The position numbers and the translations under genes are program-made. From an uncultured Muribaculaceae bacterium (GTDB lineage Bacteria > Bacteroidota > Bacteroidia > Bacteroidales > Muribaculaceae), in the NCBI GenBank assembly GCA_910577465.1, contig CAJTMM010000018.1:1-50970 (forward strand): a stretch of DNA of 50,970 nucleotides. Reading direction: 5' to 3'. Below are positions 35,122 to 44,601 of this stretch, in pieces (the first letter of the stretch is position 1; the number at the start of each line of letters is the position of its first letter). The notes beneath the pieces were generated by a model that did no database searches, was not told the DNA's origin, and worked only from the letters and a program-made list of their open reading frames with translations.

Positions 35122-36465
35122 TCAGCGTCCGGTGTATGTGTGCGGCGACAAGCGGCGCAGCTCCTCCTTCACGGAATCGCTCACCTCGAGAGTATCAATG
35201 AACTCCGATATGCTCTGCTCGGTAACGGTGGAGTTAACGCGGGTGAGCTGCTTCAACGTCTCATACGGGTGCGGATAACCCTCGCGACGCATGATAGTCT
35301 GTATGCCCTCGGCAACCACATTCCACATGCGGTCGAGGTCGGCGTAAATAGCGTCCTCGTTAAGAATCAGCTTGTTCAGTCCTTTCAGAGTGCTCGCCAC
35401 GGCTATGAGCATGTGACCCATAGGCACACCCACATTGCGCAGCACGGTAGAGTCGGTAAGGTCGCGTTGCAGACGTGATATGGGGAGTTTTCCGGCAAGA
35501 TGTCCGAGTATTGCGTTGGCAATACCCAGGTTACCCTCGGAATTTTCAAAGTCTATGGGGTTCACCTTGTGGGGCATAGCCGAGGAGCCTACCTCGCCAG
35601 CCTTGATACGCTGCTTGAAATAATCCATCGATATGTACTGCCACACATCGCGGTCAAGGTCTATCATTATGGTATTGATGCGGCGCATGGCATCGAACAG
35701 CGCGGCAAGATTATCGTAATTGGAAATCTGTGTAGTGTAACGCTCACGTTCTATACCCAGGTTCTCCTTAAGGAAACGTGCGGCAAACTCCTGCCAATCG
35801 ATATCAGGATATGCCACCGAATGGGCATTGAAATTACCGGTCGCGCCACCGAACTTACCGCTCACCGGCACAGCCTTGAGCGCATCTATCTGAGTGCGCA
35901 GACGGTAGCAGAACACCATTAGCTCCTTGCCCAGACGTGTGGGCGAAGCCGGTTGTCCGTGCGTCTTGGCAAGCATTGCCACATCAGCCCATTCCTGAGC
36001 TTGGCTTTCCAACTTGGCAAGCATCTCCTCCAATGCGGGCAGATATACCTCATTTACCGCCTCGCGCACCGACATAGGCACGGAAGTATTATTGATATCC
36101 TGCGAAGTAAGCCCGAAGTGGATAAACTCCTTATACTGTTCCAGCCCCATAGCATCGAAACGCTCCTTCAGGAAATACTCCACCGCCTTGACATCGTGGT
36201 TGGTCACCGACTCAATCTCCTTGATACGGGTGGCATCGGCAAGCGAGAACTCCTTATATATATTACGGAGCTGACCGAACTTATCGGCATCCACCCCCGC
36301 AAGCTGCGGCAAAGGCAACTCGCACAATGCTATGAAATACTCCACCTCCACACGCACACGGTAGCGTATCAGGGCGTATTCCGAAAAGTATCGGTCGAGC
36401 GATTCACACTTGCCGCGGTAACGGCCGTCGATAGGAGAGATGGCTGTGAGTGATGTAAGTTGCAT
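35122..36465 (-). CDS. purB: Adenylosuccinate lyase
   Basis: Catalyses two fumarate-releasing steps of purine synthesis (SAICAR to AICAR and adenylosuccinate to AMP). 447 residues, mostly helical. The superfamily signature GSSAMPHKVNPIDFENSEGN is present, as are the region GLTSQDINNTS and TLAKTHGQPASPT-like text (AKTHGQPASPTRLG). The opening LTAISPIDGRYRGK is the usual N-terminus. A full-consensus promoter lies upstream, and the gene stands alone. Confidence 0.97.
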   Translation of the reverse strand: MQLTSLTAISPIDGRYRGKCESLDRYFSEYALIRYRVRVEVEYFIALCELPLPQLAGVDADKFGQLRNIYKEFSLADATRIKEIESVTNHDVKAVEYFLKERFDAMGLEQYKEFIHFGLTSQDINNTSVPMSVREAVNEVYLPALEEMLAKLESQAQEWADVAMLAKTHGQPASPTRLGKELMVFCYRLRTQIDALKAVPVSGKFGGATGNFNAHSVAYPDIDWQEFAARFLKENLGIERERYTTQISNYDNLAALFDAMRRINTIMIDLDRDVWQYISMDYFKQRIKAGEVGSSAMPHKVNPIDFENSEGNLGIANAILGHLAGKLPISRLQRDLTDSTVLRNVGVPMGHMLIAVASTLKGLNKLILNEDAIYADLDRMWNVVAEGIQTIMRREGYPHPYETLKQLTRVNSTVTEQSISEFIDTLEVSDSVKEELRRLSPHTYTGR

Positions 36466-36493
36466 ATCTGTCTTTAAATAGAAATTTCCTATG

Positions 36494-36525
36494 CAAAGAT
36501 AATCATAAGTAAGGAGCTATGCCAA
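36494..36525 (-). promoter_or_regulatory. purB promoter
   Basis: Minus strand: TTG at 36523-36525, 21-base spacer, TATCTTTG at 36494-36501, ending about 28 bases before the purB ATG. Confidence 0.75.
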
Positions 36526-36673
36526 ATTTATTTATCACAGTCGCCCCAAACCGGCACACAAATAAGACATGTAATCTTTGACTCTCACCTCGGCAACCAT
36601 CTTTTACTTGACAAATATTTATTGCAATTAATGTATTTTAACCAAATGGGGGGGTAAAATTTGTTGTTTTTAG

Positions 36674-36681
36674 TAATTTTG
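36674..36681 (+). promoter_or_regulatory. -7 box of the ECF sigma gene
   Basis: TAATTTTG at 36674-36681; no TTG at the right distance. The 5' leader would be about 95 bases long. Confidence 0.45.
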
Positions 36682-36780
36682 ACGTGTTTTACTCTCTTTT
36701 CAGTCTCACGGTTCTGAGACTTAATATTCATAACTCATTAACATCAACCCACTTATAAGCTACAAAAGGCAGGGAAAACA

Positions 36781-37368
36781 ATGAATATTGATTGGGATTC
36801 AGAATTTGAACAGATATTCCGGGAAAACTATCCCCGCCTGCTGTTTCATGTCAACCGTATCGTGAGCCAGTCCGACGATGCCGAAGATATTGTAGGCGAT
36901 GTGTTTTTTGAGATATGGAATCGCCGGCACGAACTGAACATTGACCGCGACGGGCTAAAAGCCTATCTTTACCGTTCAGTCTCCAACCGCGCCCTCAACT
37001 CCCTCCGGCGCCGTGGCACAGCCGAAACAAGCATTTCCCTCCTGACTAAACTCAATGAGATACGCCTTGACCACCTCATATCCAACTATGACCCCGACAC
37101 CGATGTCAGGCGCATGGAAATACGTCAAGCCATAGAACAAGCCATAGAGTCGCTCCCCGAAAAATGCCGGCAGGCATTTACCCTCAGTTACATCCAGGAT
37201 TTGAAAAATCAAGACATCGCCGACATAATGAACGTCTCACCGCGAACCATCGATGCTCACATCTACCGGGCACTGCGGGTATTGCGTGAGAAACTCAAAT
37301 ATATCCTGCCATTAGCTTTTTTTACGCTCGCTCGCTTAAGTGTTTTTAATATTAACTTTGTTAACTAA
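36781..37368 (+). CDS. ECF-type RNA polymerase sigma factor of a SusC/SusD locus
   Basis: 195 residues with sigma region 2 (FEQIFRENYPRLLFHVNRI, then DAEDIVGDVFFEIWNRR) and region 4 (LPEKCRQAFTLSYIQDLKNQ, then IADIMNVSPRTIDAHIYRAL, a helix-turn-helix). A short hydrophobic C-terminus follows. In Bacteroidetes such factors pair with a FecR-like anti-sigma encoded next door and switch on the downstream susC when the outer-membrane transporter binds ligand. Here the anti-sigma starts 25 bases later. Confidence 0.95.
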   Translation: MNIDWDSEFEQIFRENYPRLLFHVNRIVSQSDDAEDIVGDVFFEIWNRRHELNIDRDGLKAYLYRSVSNRALNSLRRRGTAETSISLLTKLNEIRLDHLISNYDPDTDVRRMEIRQAIEQAIESLPEKCRQAFTLSYIQDLKNQDIADIMNVSPRTIDAHIYRALRVLREKLKYILPLAFFTLARLSVFNINFVN

Positions 37369-37393
37369 TAAAGCGAATAGTTAATATACTCGC

Positions 37394-38335
37394 ATGACTG
37401 AAGAAATAATAGCCAAATACTTGTCACGGCAATGCACCCCTCAGGAACTTGAGGAACTGGTGCAGTGGGTCGAGGAGTCGCCCGAAAACGCCAGAATGCT
37501 CATGGAGTTTGAGAAAACTTCATTGGCGGCAAAAAGCATATTTTCATCCCACGAGGACTCCACACAAAAAGCGTGGGAGACACTCAACCGCTCTCGTCGC
37601 CGCTCTCGAATCATGTCATGGATCGGAGCCGCCGCATGCCTTGCCATAGTAGCCACCGTGGGCATTTGGCTATTGTTACAACCCTCAAGCCCCAAAATGA
37701 TATCCATAGCCACCGCCGACACCACCATGCTGCTCACCCTGCCCGACAGCACCACCGTGTGGCTCAACAGGAATTCTCATCTCGAATATCCGGAGACATT
37801 TGCCGACAACAGTCGCGAAGTGACACTGCACGGCGAAGCATATTTCTGCGTGGCAAAGAATCAGCTCAAACCATTCACCATCGACGGTCCTGATATGGCG
37901 GTAACAGTCACAGGCACCCGCTTCGACATGAAAAGCGACAAAAACGGCATTAACGAAGTGAGTCTCATTGAAGGCAGCGTACGCGTATCGCCCAACGGAA
38001 CCAAGGATGGTGTGGACCTGCGCGCCGGACAGAAACTATCGCTCGACGCAGCCACCGGCACCATAACCGTCTCCGAGCTCCACACCGCACTCGATGCCGT
38101 ATGGACCAACAACGTAATACCATTCCGTCACGCCAATATCCGCTCCATAGCCGAAGCACTCGAATATCTCTACGGCGTAACCGTCCACATAGGCAAAGAC
38201 ATCGACTGCAACCGAACCTATTCGGGCGGCATGCGCCACAGCGAGAACATCGACACCGTGCTCGACGACATGGTACGCGCCATACCCGTGCGGTACACCG
38301 TGAAAGGATCTGACATCTACCTGTCACGACGCTGA
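37394..38335 (+). CDS. FecR-family anti-sigma factor
   Basis: 313-residue inner-membrane signal transducer. The cytoplasmic N-terminal 75 residues hold the sigma factor. A single membrane helix lies at about 75-95 (IMSWIGAAACLAIVATVGIW). The periplasmic part contains the FecR domain (LPDSTTVWLNRNSHLEYPE, VTGTRFDM) and a C-terminal DUF4974 domain with HANIRSIAEALEYLYG. It should receive the signal from the STN domain of the SusC protein encoded next and release the sigma factor. Confidence 0.95.
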   Translation: MTEEIIAKYLSRQCTPQELEELVQWVEESPENARMLMEFEKTSLAAKSIFSSHEDSTQKAWETLNRSRRRSRIMSWIGAAACLAIVATVGIWLLLQPSSPKMISIATADTTMLLTLPDSTTVWLNRNSHLEYPETFADNSREVTLHGEAYFCVAKNQLKPFTIDGPDMAVTVTGTRFDMKSDKNGINEVSLIEGSVRVSPNGTKDGVDLRAGQKLSLDAATGTITVSELHTALDAVWTNNVIPFRHANIRSIAEALEYLYGVTVHIGKDIDCNRTYSGGMRHSENIDTVLDDMVRAIPVRYTVKGSDIYLSRR

Positions 38336-38619
38336 CCACCACCCGGCACAAATCACTGAACACAATCATCCATGCCCTGCAAAGGCTCCACGGCACCATC
38401 TCACACAGACGGTGCCATATCTTTATCATACCGGTCTACTATATGCCCCAGAAAAAGCGGCATAAAACACGAAAAAAACGCTCTTGCAAAAAAATCTTTA
38501 TTTTTCTCAAAAAACGATTAAGTCGTTTTATGTACTTATGTGTATAATCTAATAAACCATGAACATTTCTTAAATCAAATAATTATTTTCTAACCTTAAA
38601 ACTCAAAAATCGCAGTGCA
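38336..38619 (+). promoter_or_regulatory. Leader region of the susC operon
   Basis: 284 bases without a gene. A 7-bp inverted repeat AAAACGA/TCGTTTT (38511-38517 and 38523-38529) sits in an AT-rich stretch about 90 bases before susC. It is followed by TGTACTTATGTGTATAATC. This is the expected place for the promoter used by the ECF sigma factor and for a 5' leader. No housekeeping TAnnTTTG box was found, in keeping with control by the dedicated sigma factor. Confidence 0.4.
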
Positions 38620-41600
38620 ATGGAATTACTGAAAAAAAGCAGGTTGCGCATGCTCCTTCCGTTCGTAATGGCGGCAGTGTGTATGGCAGCATCGGCACAG
38701 ATTACCATCACCACGACACCCAAATCGAAGGTGAACGATGTGCTCCAAACCATTAAGAAGCAGACGAACTACGAGTTTTTCTACGACGATGCCATCGGTC
38801 AACAGACCGTAAAGGCTACCAAGTTGGAAAACGTCTCTCTTTCCGATGCTCTCAACGCGCTCTTCGCGCAAACACCGATCAGTTACTCTATACGCGACAA
38901 ATTCGTGTATCTGAGCATCAAAGACTCCAAGCCCGCTCCCGCAAAAAAGCAGGGCGAACGCCGCAAAATCACCGGCTCTATCCTTGATGAAAATGGTGAA
39001 CCCATGGTGGGTGTGACCGTACGTGTCAAAGGCACCAACGCCGTTGCCACCACAGACTTCGACGGTAACTACTCCATAGTCACCGACGCTGCCAATCCCG
39101 TGGTAACAGCATCATACATCGGCTACAAACCCGCCGAAGTGAAACCCGCCGGCGAGACAGCCGACATGAAAATGAACCTCGAAGCCACAAGCCTCGACGA
39201 AGTAGTCGTTACCGCCCTCGGCATCAAGCGTTCCGAAAAAGCACTTACCTACAACACACAGCAAATCAAAGCCGACGAAATCACCGGTGTCAAAGACGCC
39301 AACTTCGTCAACTCACTTGCAGGTAAAGTAGCCGGTCTCAACATCAACGCATCCTCTGCCGGTATCGGTGGCGGCGCAAAAGTGGTTCTTCGCGGTACCA
39401 AATCTCTTTCAGGCAACAACAACGCCCTATACGTTATCGATGGTATACCCATGCCTTCGCTCGAACATAAACAGACCGAAGACCTATATTCCGGTATGGG
39501 ACAATCGGGCGACGGTGCATCAATGATCAACCCCGAGGATATCGAATCCATGTCGGTACTCTCCGGCGCAGCCGCTTCCGCTCTCTACGGTAGCGAAGCC
39601 GCCAACGGTGTCATCATGATCACCACCCGCAAAGGCGTTGAAGGCAAGACTCGCGTCACTTACTCCAACTCCACTCAGTTCCTCAACGCAATCGCCACTC
39701 CCGAGTTCCAGAACACCTACGGAGCGGCTGCGGGTGAGTTCAAGAGTTGGGGCGCCAAATTGGGTTCGCCAAGCTCTTACGACCCCACCGACTTCTTCCA
39801 GACCGGCTTCAACGAAACCAATGCCGTTACCCTCACAGCCGGTAACGCCACCAACCAGACATTCCTTTCGTTAGCCGCCACCAATGCCGAAGGTATCATC
39901 GAGAACAACACCCTCGACCGTTACAACTTCACCATCCGCAACACCACCAATCTTATCAAGGACAAACTCCGTCTTGATGTCAGCGCAAGCTACATGAACG
40001 TCAAGGAACGCAACATGGTGTCCCAGGGTCAGTACATGAACCCCTTGGTTCCCCTCTACCTCATGTCACCCTCCTACAGTCTCGACACTTATAAGGTATT
40101 CGAGATGTACAATCCCGAACGCAACTTCAAGACTCAGTATTGGCCTTGGGGCAACCAGGGATTGGGCATGCAAAACCCCTACTGGATTACCCAGCGCGAC
40201 AATTTCGTCAACCACAAGAACCGCTTCTCCATGAGCGGAGGTCTCTACTGGGACAACGTAGTGAAAGGCCTTAACATCAGCGCACGCGCTAAACTCGACT
40301 ATTTCAACGCATTGCTCGAAACCAAATATTCGGCTTCCACTGATGCTATCTTTGCCGAGATGTACGGTGCCTACTTCAAGACCGATGCCACCACTCGCCA
40401 GATATACGGTGACGTAATGGCTTCCTACAACAACAACTTCGGTCCCGTATCATTGTCAGCCGTTCTTGGTGCTTCTATCAACGATGTAAATAACCGTTGG
40501 TTCTATCAGGGTGGCGACCTTGCTTCTGTAGCCAACCATTATACACTTGCCAACGTAAACCCCACGGGATCACACTACAAATCTTATGGTGAAGGTTACC
40601 ACGACCAGAATCAGTCAGTATTCGGCACTGCACAAATCGGATACAAGGGTTATCTGTTCCTTGACCTTGCAGGACGTATCGACTGGAACTCGGCTCTTGC
40701 ATGGACCAACACCAACCACGTAGCCTATCCCTCGGTAGGTGTATCCGCTATTCTCACCGACATGATTCCGGGTCTGCGCAACGAAGTGCTTTCATTCTTA
40801 AAGGTACGTGGATCTTACTCTGAAGTAGGTAATGCCCCCAAACGCTACATCGCATACCCCACTTATGAGTATGAGAAGACTATGACTGTCACCGCAACCA
40901 ACTATCCCAACTCCGACCTGAAGCCCGAACGCACCAAAGCGTGGGAAGTAGGTTTATCTACTCGCTTCTGGATGGACAAAATCAAATTCGATATCTCTCT
41001 CTACAAGACATCTACCTACAACCAGCTCTTCAAACCCACCCTTCCGCCGTCGTCTGGTTACAAAGCCATATACATCAACGGTGGACAGATCGACAATAAG
41101 GGTATAGAAATAAGCCTTGGTATCAACCAACCCCTCGGACCGGTAGATTGGGAATCGAATTTCACATACTCGCTCAACCGCAACAAGATTGTCAAACTGC
41201 TTAGAGAAACCACTCTCTCCAACGGTTTGCAGGTTAAGCAGGATATATACGACATCGTGACACTCGGCAACGTCAAGAGCCGTTTGGTCGAAGGTGGTTC
41301 TGTTGGTGACCTCTACGTAACCACTCTCAAGCGCGACATGCACGGCAACATCATCGTCGACGACGTGAACCTCACCTTCAGCCGCGACGAAACCGCAGGT
41401 CCCAACCACGATGGATGGGTATATGCCGGTAACGCCGAACCCAAATACACCATGGGATGGCGCAACTCTTTCCATTGGAAAGGACTTTCGCTTGGATTCC
41501 TCATCAACGCCCGCATCGGTGGCCGCGCAGTCTCTATGACACAGGCATACATGGATGCATACGGCACTTCGCAGACTTCGGCTGCCGCACGCGACCTTGG

Positions 41601-41934
41601 CGGCGTGACCATCAACGACATTTTCGTTGCCGGTGGTGCTCAGAAGTACTATGAATACGTTGGTAACAACTCTGGTGAAAACTATGTTTACTCAGCCACT
41701 AACGTTCGTCTCGGTGAGCTTACGGTTGGCTACGATATCCCTGTCAACCGTTGGGTTAACTGGATTCAAGGCTTGAACGTGTCATTCATCGGTCGCAACC
41801 TCTGCTATCTCTACAAGAAAGCTCCTTTCGACCCCGAGCTCACAGCATCGACCAACATGGGTTGGAGTGGTCTTGACTACTTCATGCTACCGGCAATGCG
41901 CACTCTCGGTTTCTCTGTTAAAGTCAACTTCTAA
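38620..41934 (+). CDS. SusC-like TonB-dependent glycan transporter with STN domain
   Basis: 1104-residue outer-membrane importer. A signal peptide (1-27, ending MAASAQ) is followed by an STN domain (about 28-105, SKVNDVLQTIKKQTNYEFFYD), the signalling module that talks to FecR anti-sigmas. Next come a carboxypeptidase-regulatory-like beta domain (ITGSILDENGEPMVGVTVRVKG), the plug (EVVVTALGIKRSEKAL, YVIDGIPMP, SGAAASALYGSEAANGVI), and a 22-strand barrel ending GFSVKVNF. It should form the lid-and-barrel pair with the SusD protein encoded immediately after. The TAATG overlap at 41932-41936 links the two. Codons are mostly C-ending, unlike the AT-rich block. Confidence 0.97.
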   Translation: MELLKKSRLRMLLPFVMAAVCMAASAQITITTTPKSKVNDVLQTIKKQTNYEFFYDDAIGQQTVKATKLENVSLSDALNALFAQTPISYSIRDKFVYLSIKDSKPAPAKKQGERRKITGSILDENGEPMVGVTVRVKGTNAVATTDFDGNYSIVTDAANPVVTASYIGYKPAEVKPAGETADMKMNLEATSLDEVVVTALGIKRSEKALTYNTQQIKADEITGVKDANFVNSLAGKVAGLNINASSAGIGGGAKVVLRGTKSLSGNNNALYVIDGIPMPSLEHKQTEDLYSGMGQSGDGASMINPEDIESMSVLSGAAASALYGSEAANGVIMITTRKGVEGKTRVTYSNSTQFLNAIATPEFQNTYGAAAGEFKSWGAKLGSPSSYDPTDFFQTGFNETNAVTLTAGNATNQTFLSLAATNAEGIIENNTLDRYNFTIRNTTNLIKDKLRLDVSASYMNVKERNMVSQGQYMNPLVPLYLMSPSYSLDTYKVFEMYNPERNFKTQYWPWGNQGLGMQNPYWITQRDNFVNHKNRFSMSGGLYWDNVVKGLNISARAKLDYFNALLETKYSASTDAIFAEMYGAYFKTDATTRQIYGDVMASYNNNFGPVSLSAVLGASINDVNNRWFYQGGDLASVANHYTLANVNPTGSHYKSYGEGYHDQNQSVFGTAQIGYKGYLFLDLAGRIDWNSALAWTNTNHVAYPSVGVSAILTDMIPGLRNEVLSFLKVRGSYSEVGNAPKRYIAYPTYEYEKTMTVTATNYPNSDLKPERTKAWEVGLSTRFWMDKIKFDISLYKTSTYNQLFKPTLPPSSGYKAIYINGGQIDNKGIEISLGINQPLGPVDWESNFTYSLNRNKIVKLLRETTLSNGLQVKQDIYDIVTLGNVKSRLVEGGSVGDLYVTTLKRDMHGNIIVDDVNLTFSRDETAGPNHDGWVYAGNAEPKYTMGWRNSFHWKGLSLGFLINARIGGRAVSMTQAYMDAYGTSQTSAAARDLGGVTINDIFVAGGAQKYYEYVGNNSGENYVYSATNVRLGELTVGYDIPVNRWVNWIQGLNVSFIGRNLCYLYKKAPFDPELTASTNMGWSGLDYFMLPAMRTLGFSVKVNF

Positions 41935-41948
41935 TGCAACCAATCAAA

Positions 41949-43550
41949 ATGAAAAATATCAACAAACTTTCAGCATACATCGGCGGAGCCATACTGGCCG
42001 GAGGTATGTTCTTAAGCTCATGTACCGACAAGTTCGAGAGCTGGAACATCAACCCCGACGAGGTTACAGAAGACATGATGGATCGTGACAACCTCAAGAC
42101 CGGTGCCCTCTATTCTCAGATGCAACGCGGTGTGTTCATTGTCGGTCAGGACAAAGGCGGTACATACCAGATTCACCAGATGCTCAATGGTGACAACTAT
42201 GCCGGTTACCTTGCCAACATCAAGGACTCATACGATATAGGCAGCCGTCACCACGACCATTACTCCATGCAATCGAAATGGTTCACCAATCCTTTCGATG
42301 ACACTTATCCCGAAATCATGCAACCATGGAAAACCATCTGCGAATCTACCGATGAAGGTGCCATGGACCGTGCAATGGCAACTGTGGTCAAAGTATTCGG
42401 AATGCACCGCATGACCGACAAATACGGACCCATTCCCTACAGCAAATTCGGTACTGACATTGCTGTGCCATACGATTCCCAACAGGACATCTACAATCAG
42501 TTCTTCAACGAGCTCGACGATGCTATCACTGTGATGAGCGATTATCTCAACACCGGTGCATCCACATACCTCGCCCGTTATGATAATGTTTATTCCGGCA
42601 ACGTGGCTAAATGGCTTAAATTTGCCAACACGCTCCGTCTGCGCCTTGCCATGCGCATATCATACGTCGACGAAACCAAAGCCCGTACTGAAATCCAGAA
42701 AGCCATCGATTCACCCGCCGGATTGATGACTTCGGCTGCCGACGATGCCATACTGCACAATAATACCAACGGCTTCACATTCACCAATCCCATCTATGAG
42801 GTGACACAAAGCTTCAACGACATGCGTATGAGTGCTACTATGGATTGCTACCTCAATGGATACAACGACCCCCGTTTGGCTGCATACTACTTACCTAACA
42901 GCAAAGGTGAATACCGAGGTATGCGCAACGGTATGACCTCCGAATTCTCATCTATGGCAGCCGTGACCTCAGCTTCCAACTTCAAAAGCGACAGCGACCT
43001 CCCCTGGATGCACGCCGCCGAAGCCTATTTCCTCCTTGCCGAAGCAAAACTTCGTTTCGGTCTTGGAAGCGGAGATGTGAAAGATTTGTATGAACAGGGT
43101 ATCCGCGCTTCATTCGCAAGTGCCGGTGTCACTTCAGGAGTCGACGGATACATCGCCAACGACACCGACGTACCCAACGATACATGGACCAATCCCGCCA
43201 ATAACCAGAACGTCAATGTAAGCTCCATGGTATCATCGCTCCCCGTAGCTTGGGACGATGCCGCCGACACCGAGACAAAGCTTGAGCGTATTATGATTCA
43301 GAAATGGATCGCACTCTACCCCGACGGTCAGGAAGCTTGGAGCGAAATGCGCCGTACCGGATACCCCGGCTGGGTTCGCATCAACACCTATAGCTACGCT
43401 TCCGGTGTGTCAAACAACGACATTATCCGTCGTATACAGTTCTCTACCACCGAATTGACCAATAACTCCGCCAATGTTCAAGCTGCCATTCAGCTGCTTG
43501 GCGGTCAGGACAACGCCGGCACTCGCCTGTGGTGGGATGTTAAACGTTAA
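41949..43550 (+). CDS. SusD-like surface glycan-binding lipoprotein
   Basis: 533 residues. The lipoprotein signal ends MFLSSC with C25 followed by TDKFESWN. The body is of the SusD/RagB type: N-terminal tetratricopeptide-like helices, a central ligand-binding part (MHRMTDKYGPIPYSKFG) and a C-terminal WMHAAEAYFLLAEAKLR and RIMIQKWIALYPDGQEAW segment. It forms the outer lid of the SusC barrel. An in-frame ATG exists at 41934 overlapping the susC stop; 41949 was preferred because it leaves a compact signal peptide. Confidence 0.95.
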   Translation: MKNINKLSAYIGGAILAGGMFLSSCTDKFESWNINPDEVTEDMMDRDNLKTGALYSQMQRGVFIVGQDKGGTYQIHQMLNGDNYAGYLANIKDSYDIGSRHHDHYSMQSKWFTNPFDDTYPEIMQPWKTICESTDEGAMDRAMATVVKVFGMHRMTDKYGPIPYSKFGTDIAVPYDSQQDIYNQFFNELDDAITVMSDYLNTGASTYLARYDNVYSGNVAKWLKFANTLRLRLAMRISYVDETKARTEIQKAIDSPAGLMTSAADDAILHNNTNGFTFTNPIYEVTQSFNDMRMSATMDCYLNGYNDPRLAAYYLPNSKGEYRGMRNGMTSEFSSMAAVTSASNFKSDSDLPWMHAAEAYFLLAEAKLRFGLGSGDVKDLYEQGIRASFASAGVTSGVDGYIANDTDVPNDTWTNPANNQNVNVSSMVSSLPVAWDDAADTETKLERIMIQKWIALYPDGQEAWSEMRRTGYPGWVRINTYSYASGVSNNDIIRRIQFSTTELTNNSANVQAAIQLLGGQDNAGTRLWWDVKR

Positions 43551-43578
43551 TCACCCCTAACTATTATCACTAAGAATT

Positions 43579-44589
43579 ATGAAACTTTTCAGATATATTC
43601 TTCCCATGGTGGTTCTCGGTTCGGCGTTCACCGCTTGCGATGACATCGAGAACATCGAGCCGGAAGATGTAAACAAACCTTACACTTACGGTCCGATATA
43701 CTACCAGAACCTCCGTGACTACAAAGCGTCCGAACACGAAATTTGCTTCGGATGGTTTGCCGAATACAACACACCCATCTCCATGGGACGCAGTTTCCTC
43801 GGTCTCCCCGACTCAGTCGACGTAATCTCCCTTTGGGGCGGTATTCCAAGCGACCCCTCCATTATGGAAGATATGCGCTTCGTGCAGAAAGTCAAGGGTA
43901 CAAAGATGCTCCTCGTTGCCATCACACGTCTTGATGCCGAACTCGATGTGCTTCCACACAAACAGTTCTGGAACGAAGTGAAGCAGATGCCCGCCGGTGA
44001 CGAAAAAACCGAACTCACCAAAAAAGCTCTCGAGATGTATGCCGAATACTTCGTTGACCAGGTGTTTGAGAACGACCTCGACGGCTTCGATGCCGACAAC
44101 GAGCCCGAAGGCGACATGAACGATGGAGACAACTTCCTTCACTTCTACAAGCACCTCGCCAAATACATGGGCCCCAATCCCGACCAAACCAAAGAGGAAC
44201 GCCGCGAACTTATCCGCGAACGCTACGGCAATAAAGTGGCAAATCAGGAAGGTATCTGCGACAAGATGCTTTGCGTCGATGGTAACGGTCCGAGCGGATG
44301 CGCTCCCTACTCCAACTACTGGCTCCGTCAGGACTACGGTGGTGGTACAAGCTTCAGCTCCAGCTGGCCTTACAGCAAGCAGGTATTCTGCTGCAACGTC
44401 GGTGACAACTGGCAGACACCCCTCGACGAAATGTATCGTCAGGCTCGTGCAAAAGCTCCCGATGGTGGCATGAAAGGCGGGTTCGGTGCATTCTTCATCA
44501 ATCGTAACTACCGCGTGACCGAGACTAACATCGAGCCTTATTACCACCTGCGTAATTGCATACAGATTCAGAATCCCGCAATATACTAA
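43579..44589 (+). CDS. GH18 lipoprotein, candidate endo-beta-N-acetylglucosaminidase
   Basis: 336 residues. The lipoprotein signal ends GSAFTAC (C20) with acidic residues after it, typical of surface-exposed lipoproteins. A GH18-type barrel follows, with the catalytic motif D168-G-F-D171-A-D173-N-E175 intact (DxxDxDxE). Family members in similar loci either cut the chitobiose core of N-glycans or related GlcNAc linkages, or have lost the acids and only bind glycan; here the acids remain. It sits directly between susD and the DUF1735 genes, so it is part of the locus machinery. Substrate is inferred from family only. Confidence 0.85.
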   Translation: MKLFRYILPMVVLGSAFTACDDIENIEPEDVNKPYTYGPIYYQNLRDYKASEHEICFGWFAEYNTPISMGRSFLGLPDSVDVISLWGGIPSDPSIMEDMRFVQKVKGTKMLLVAITRLDAELDVLPHKQFWNEVKQMPAGDEKTELTKKALEMYAEYFVDQVFENDLDGFDADNEPEGDMNDGDNFLHFYKHLAKYMGPNPDQTKEERRELIRERYGNKVANQEGICDKMLCVDGNGPSGCAPYSNYWLRQDYGGGTSFSSSWPYSKQVFCCNVGDNWQTPLDEMYRQARAKAPDGGMKGGFGAFFINRNYRVTETNIEPYYHLRNCIQIQNPAIY

Positions 44590-44601
44590 TATTGAATCGA
44601 C

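Larger units (their letters stand above)
36466..36780. other. 315-base gap between purB and the sigma factor gene
   Basis: No gene. On the purB side it holds a full promoter (36494-36525). On the sigma side it holds a T-rich stretch with a G-run (near 36648-36655) and a -7 box TAATTTTG at 36674-36681, about 100 bases upstream of the sigma start. Confidence 0.6.

Noticed and set aside
43579..44589. The GH18 protein as an inactive SusE-like binding protein
   Set aside because: All four acidic residues of DxxDxDxE are present, so activity is the better first guess, though binding only cannot be excluded.
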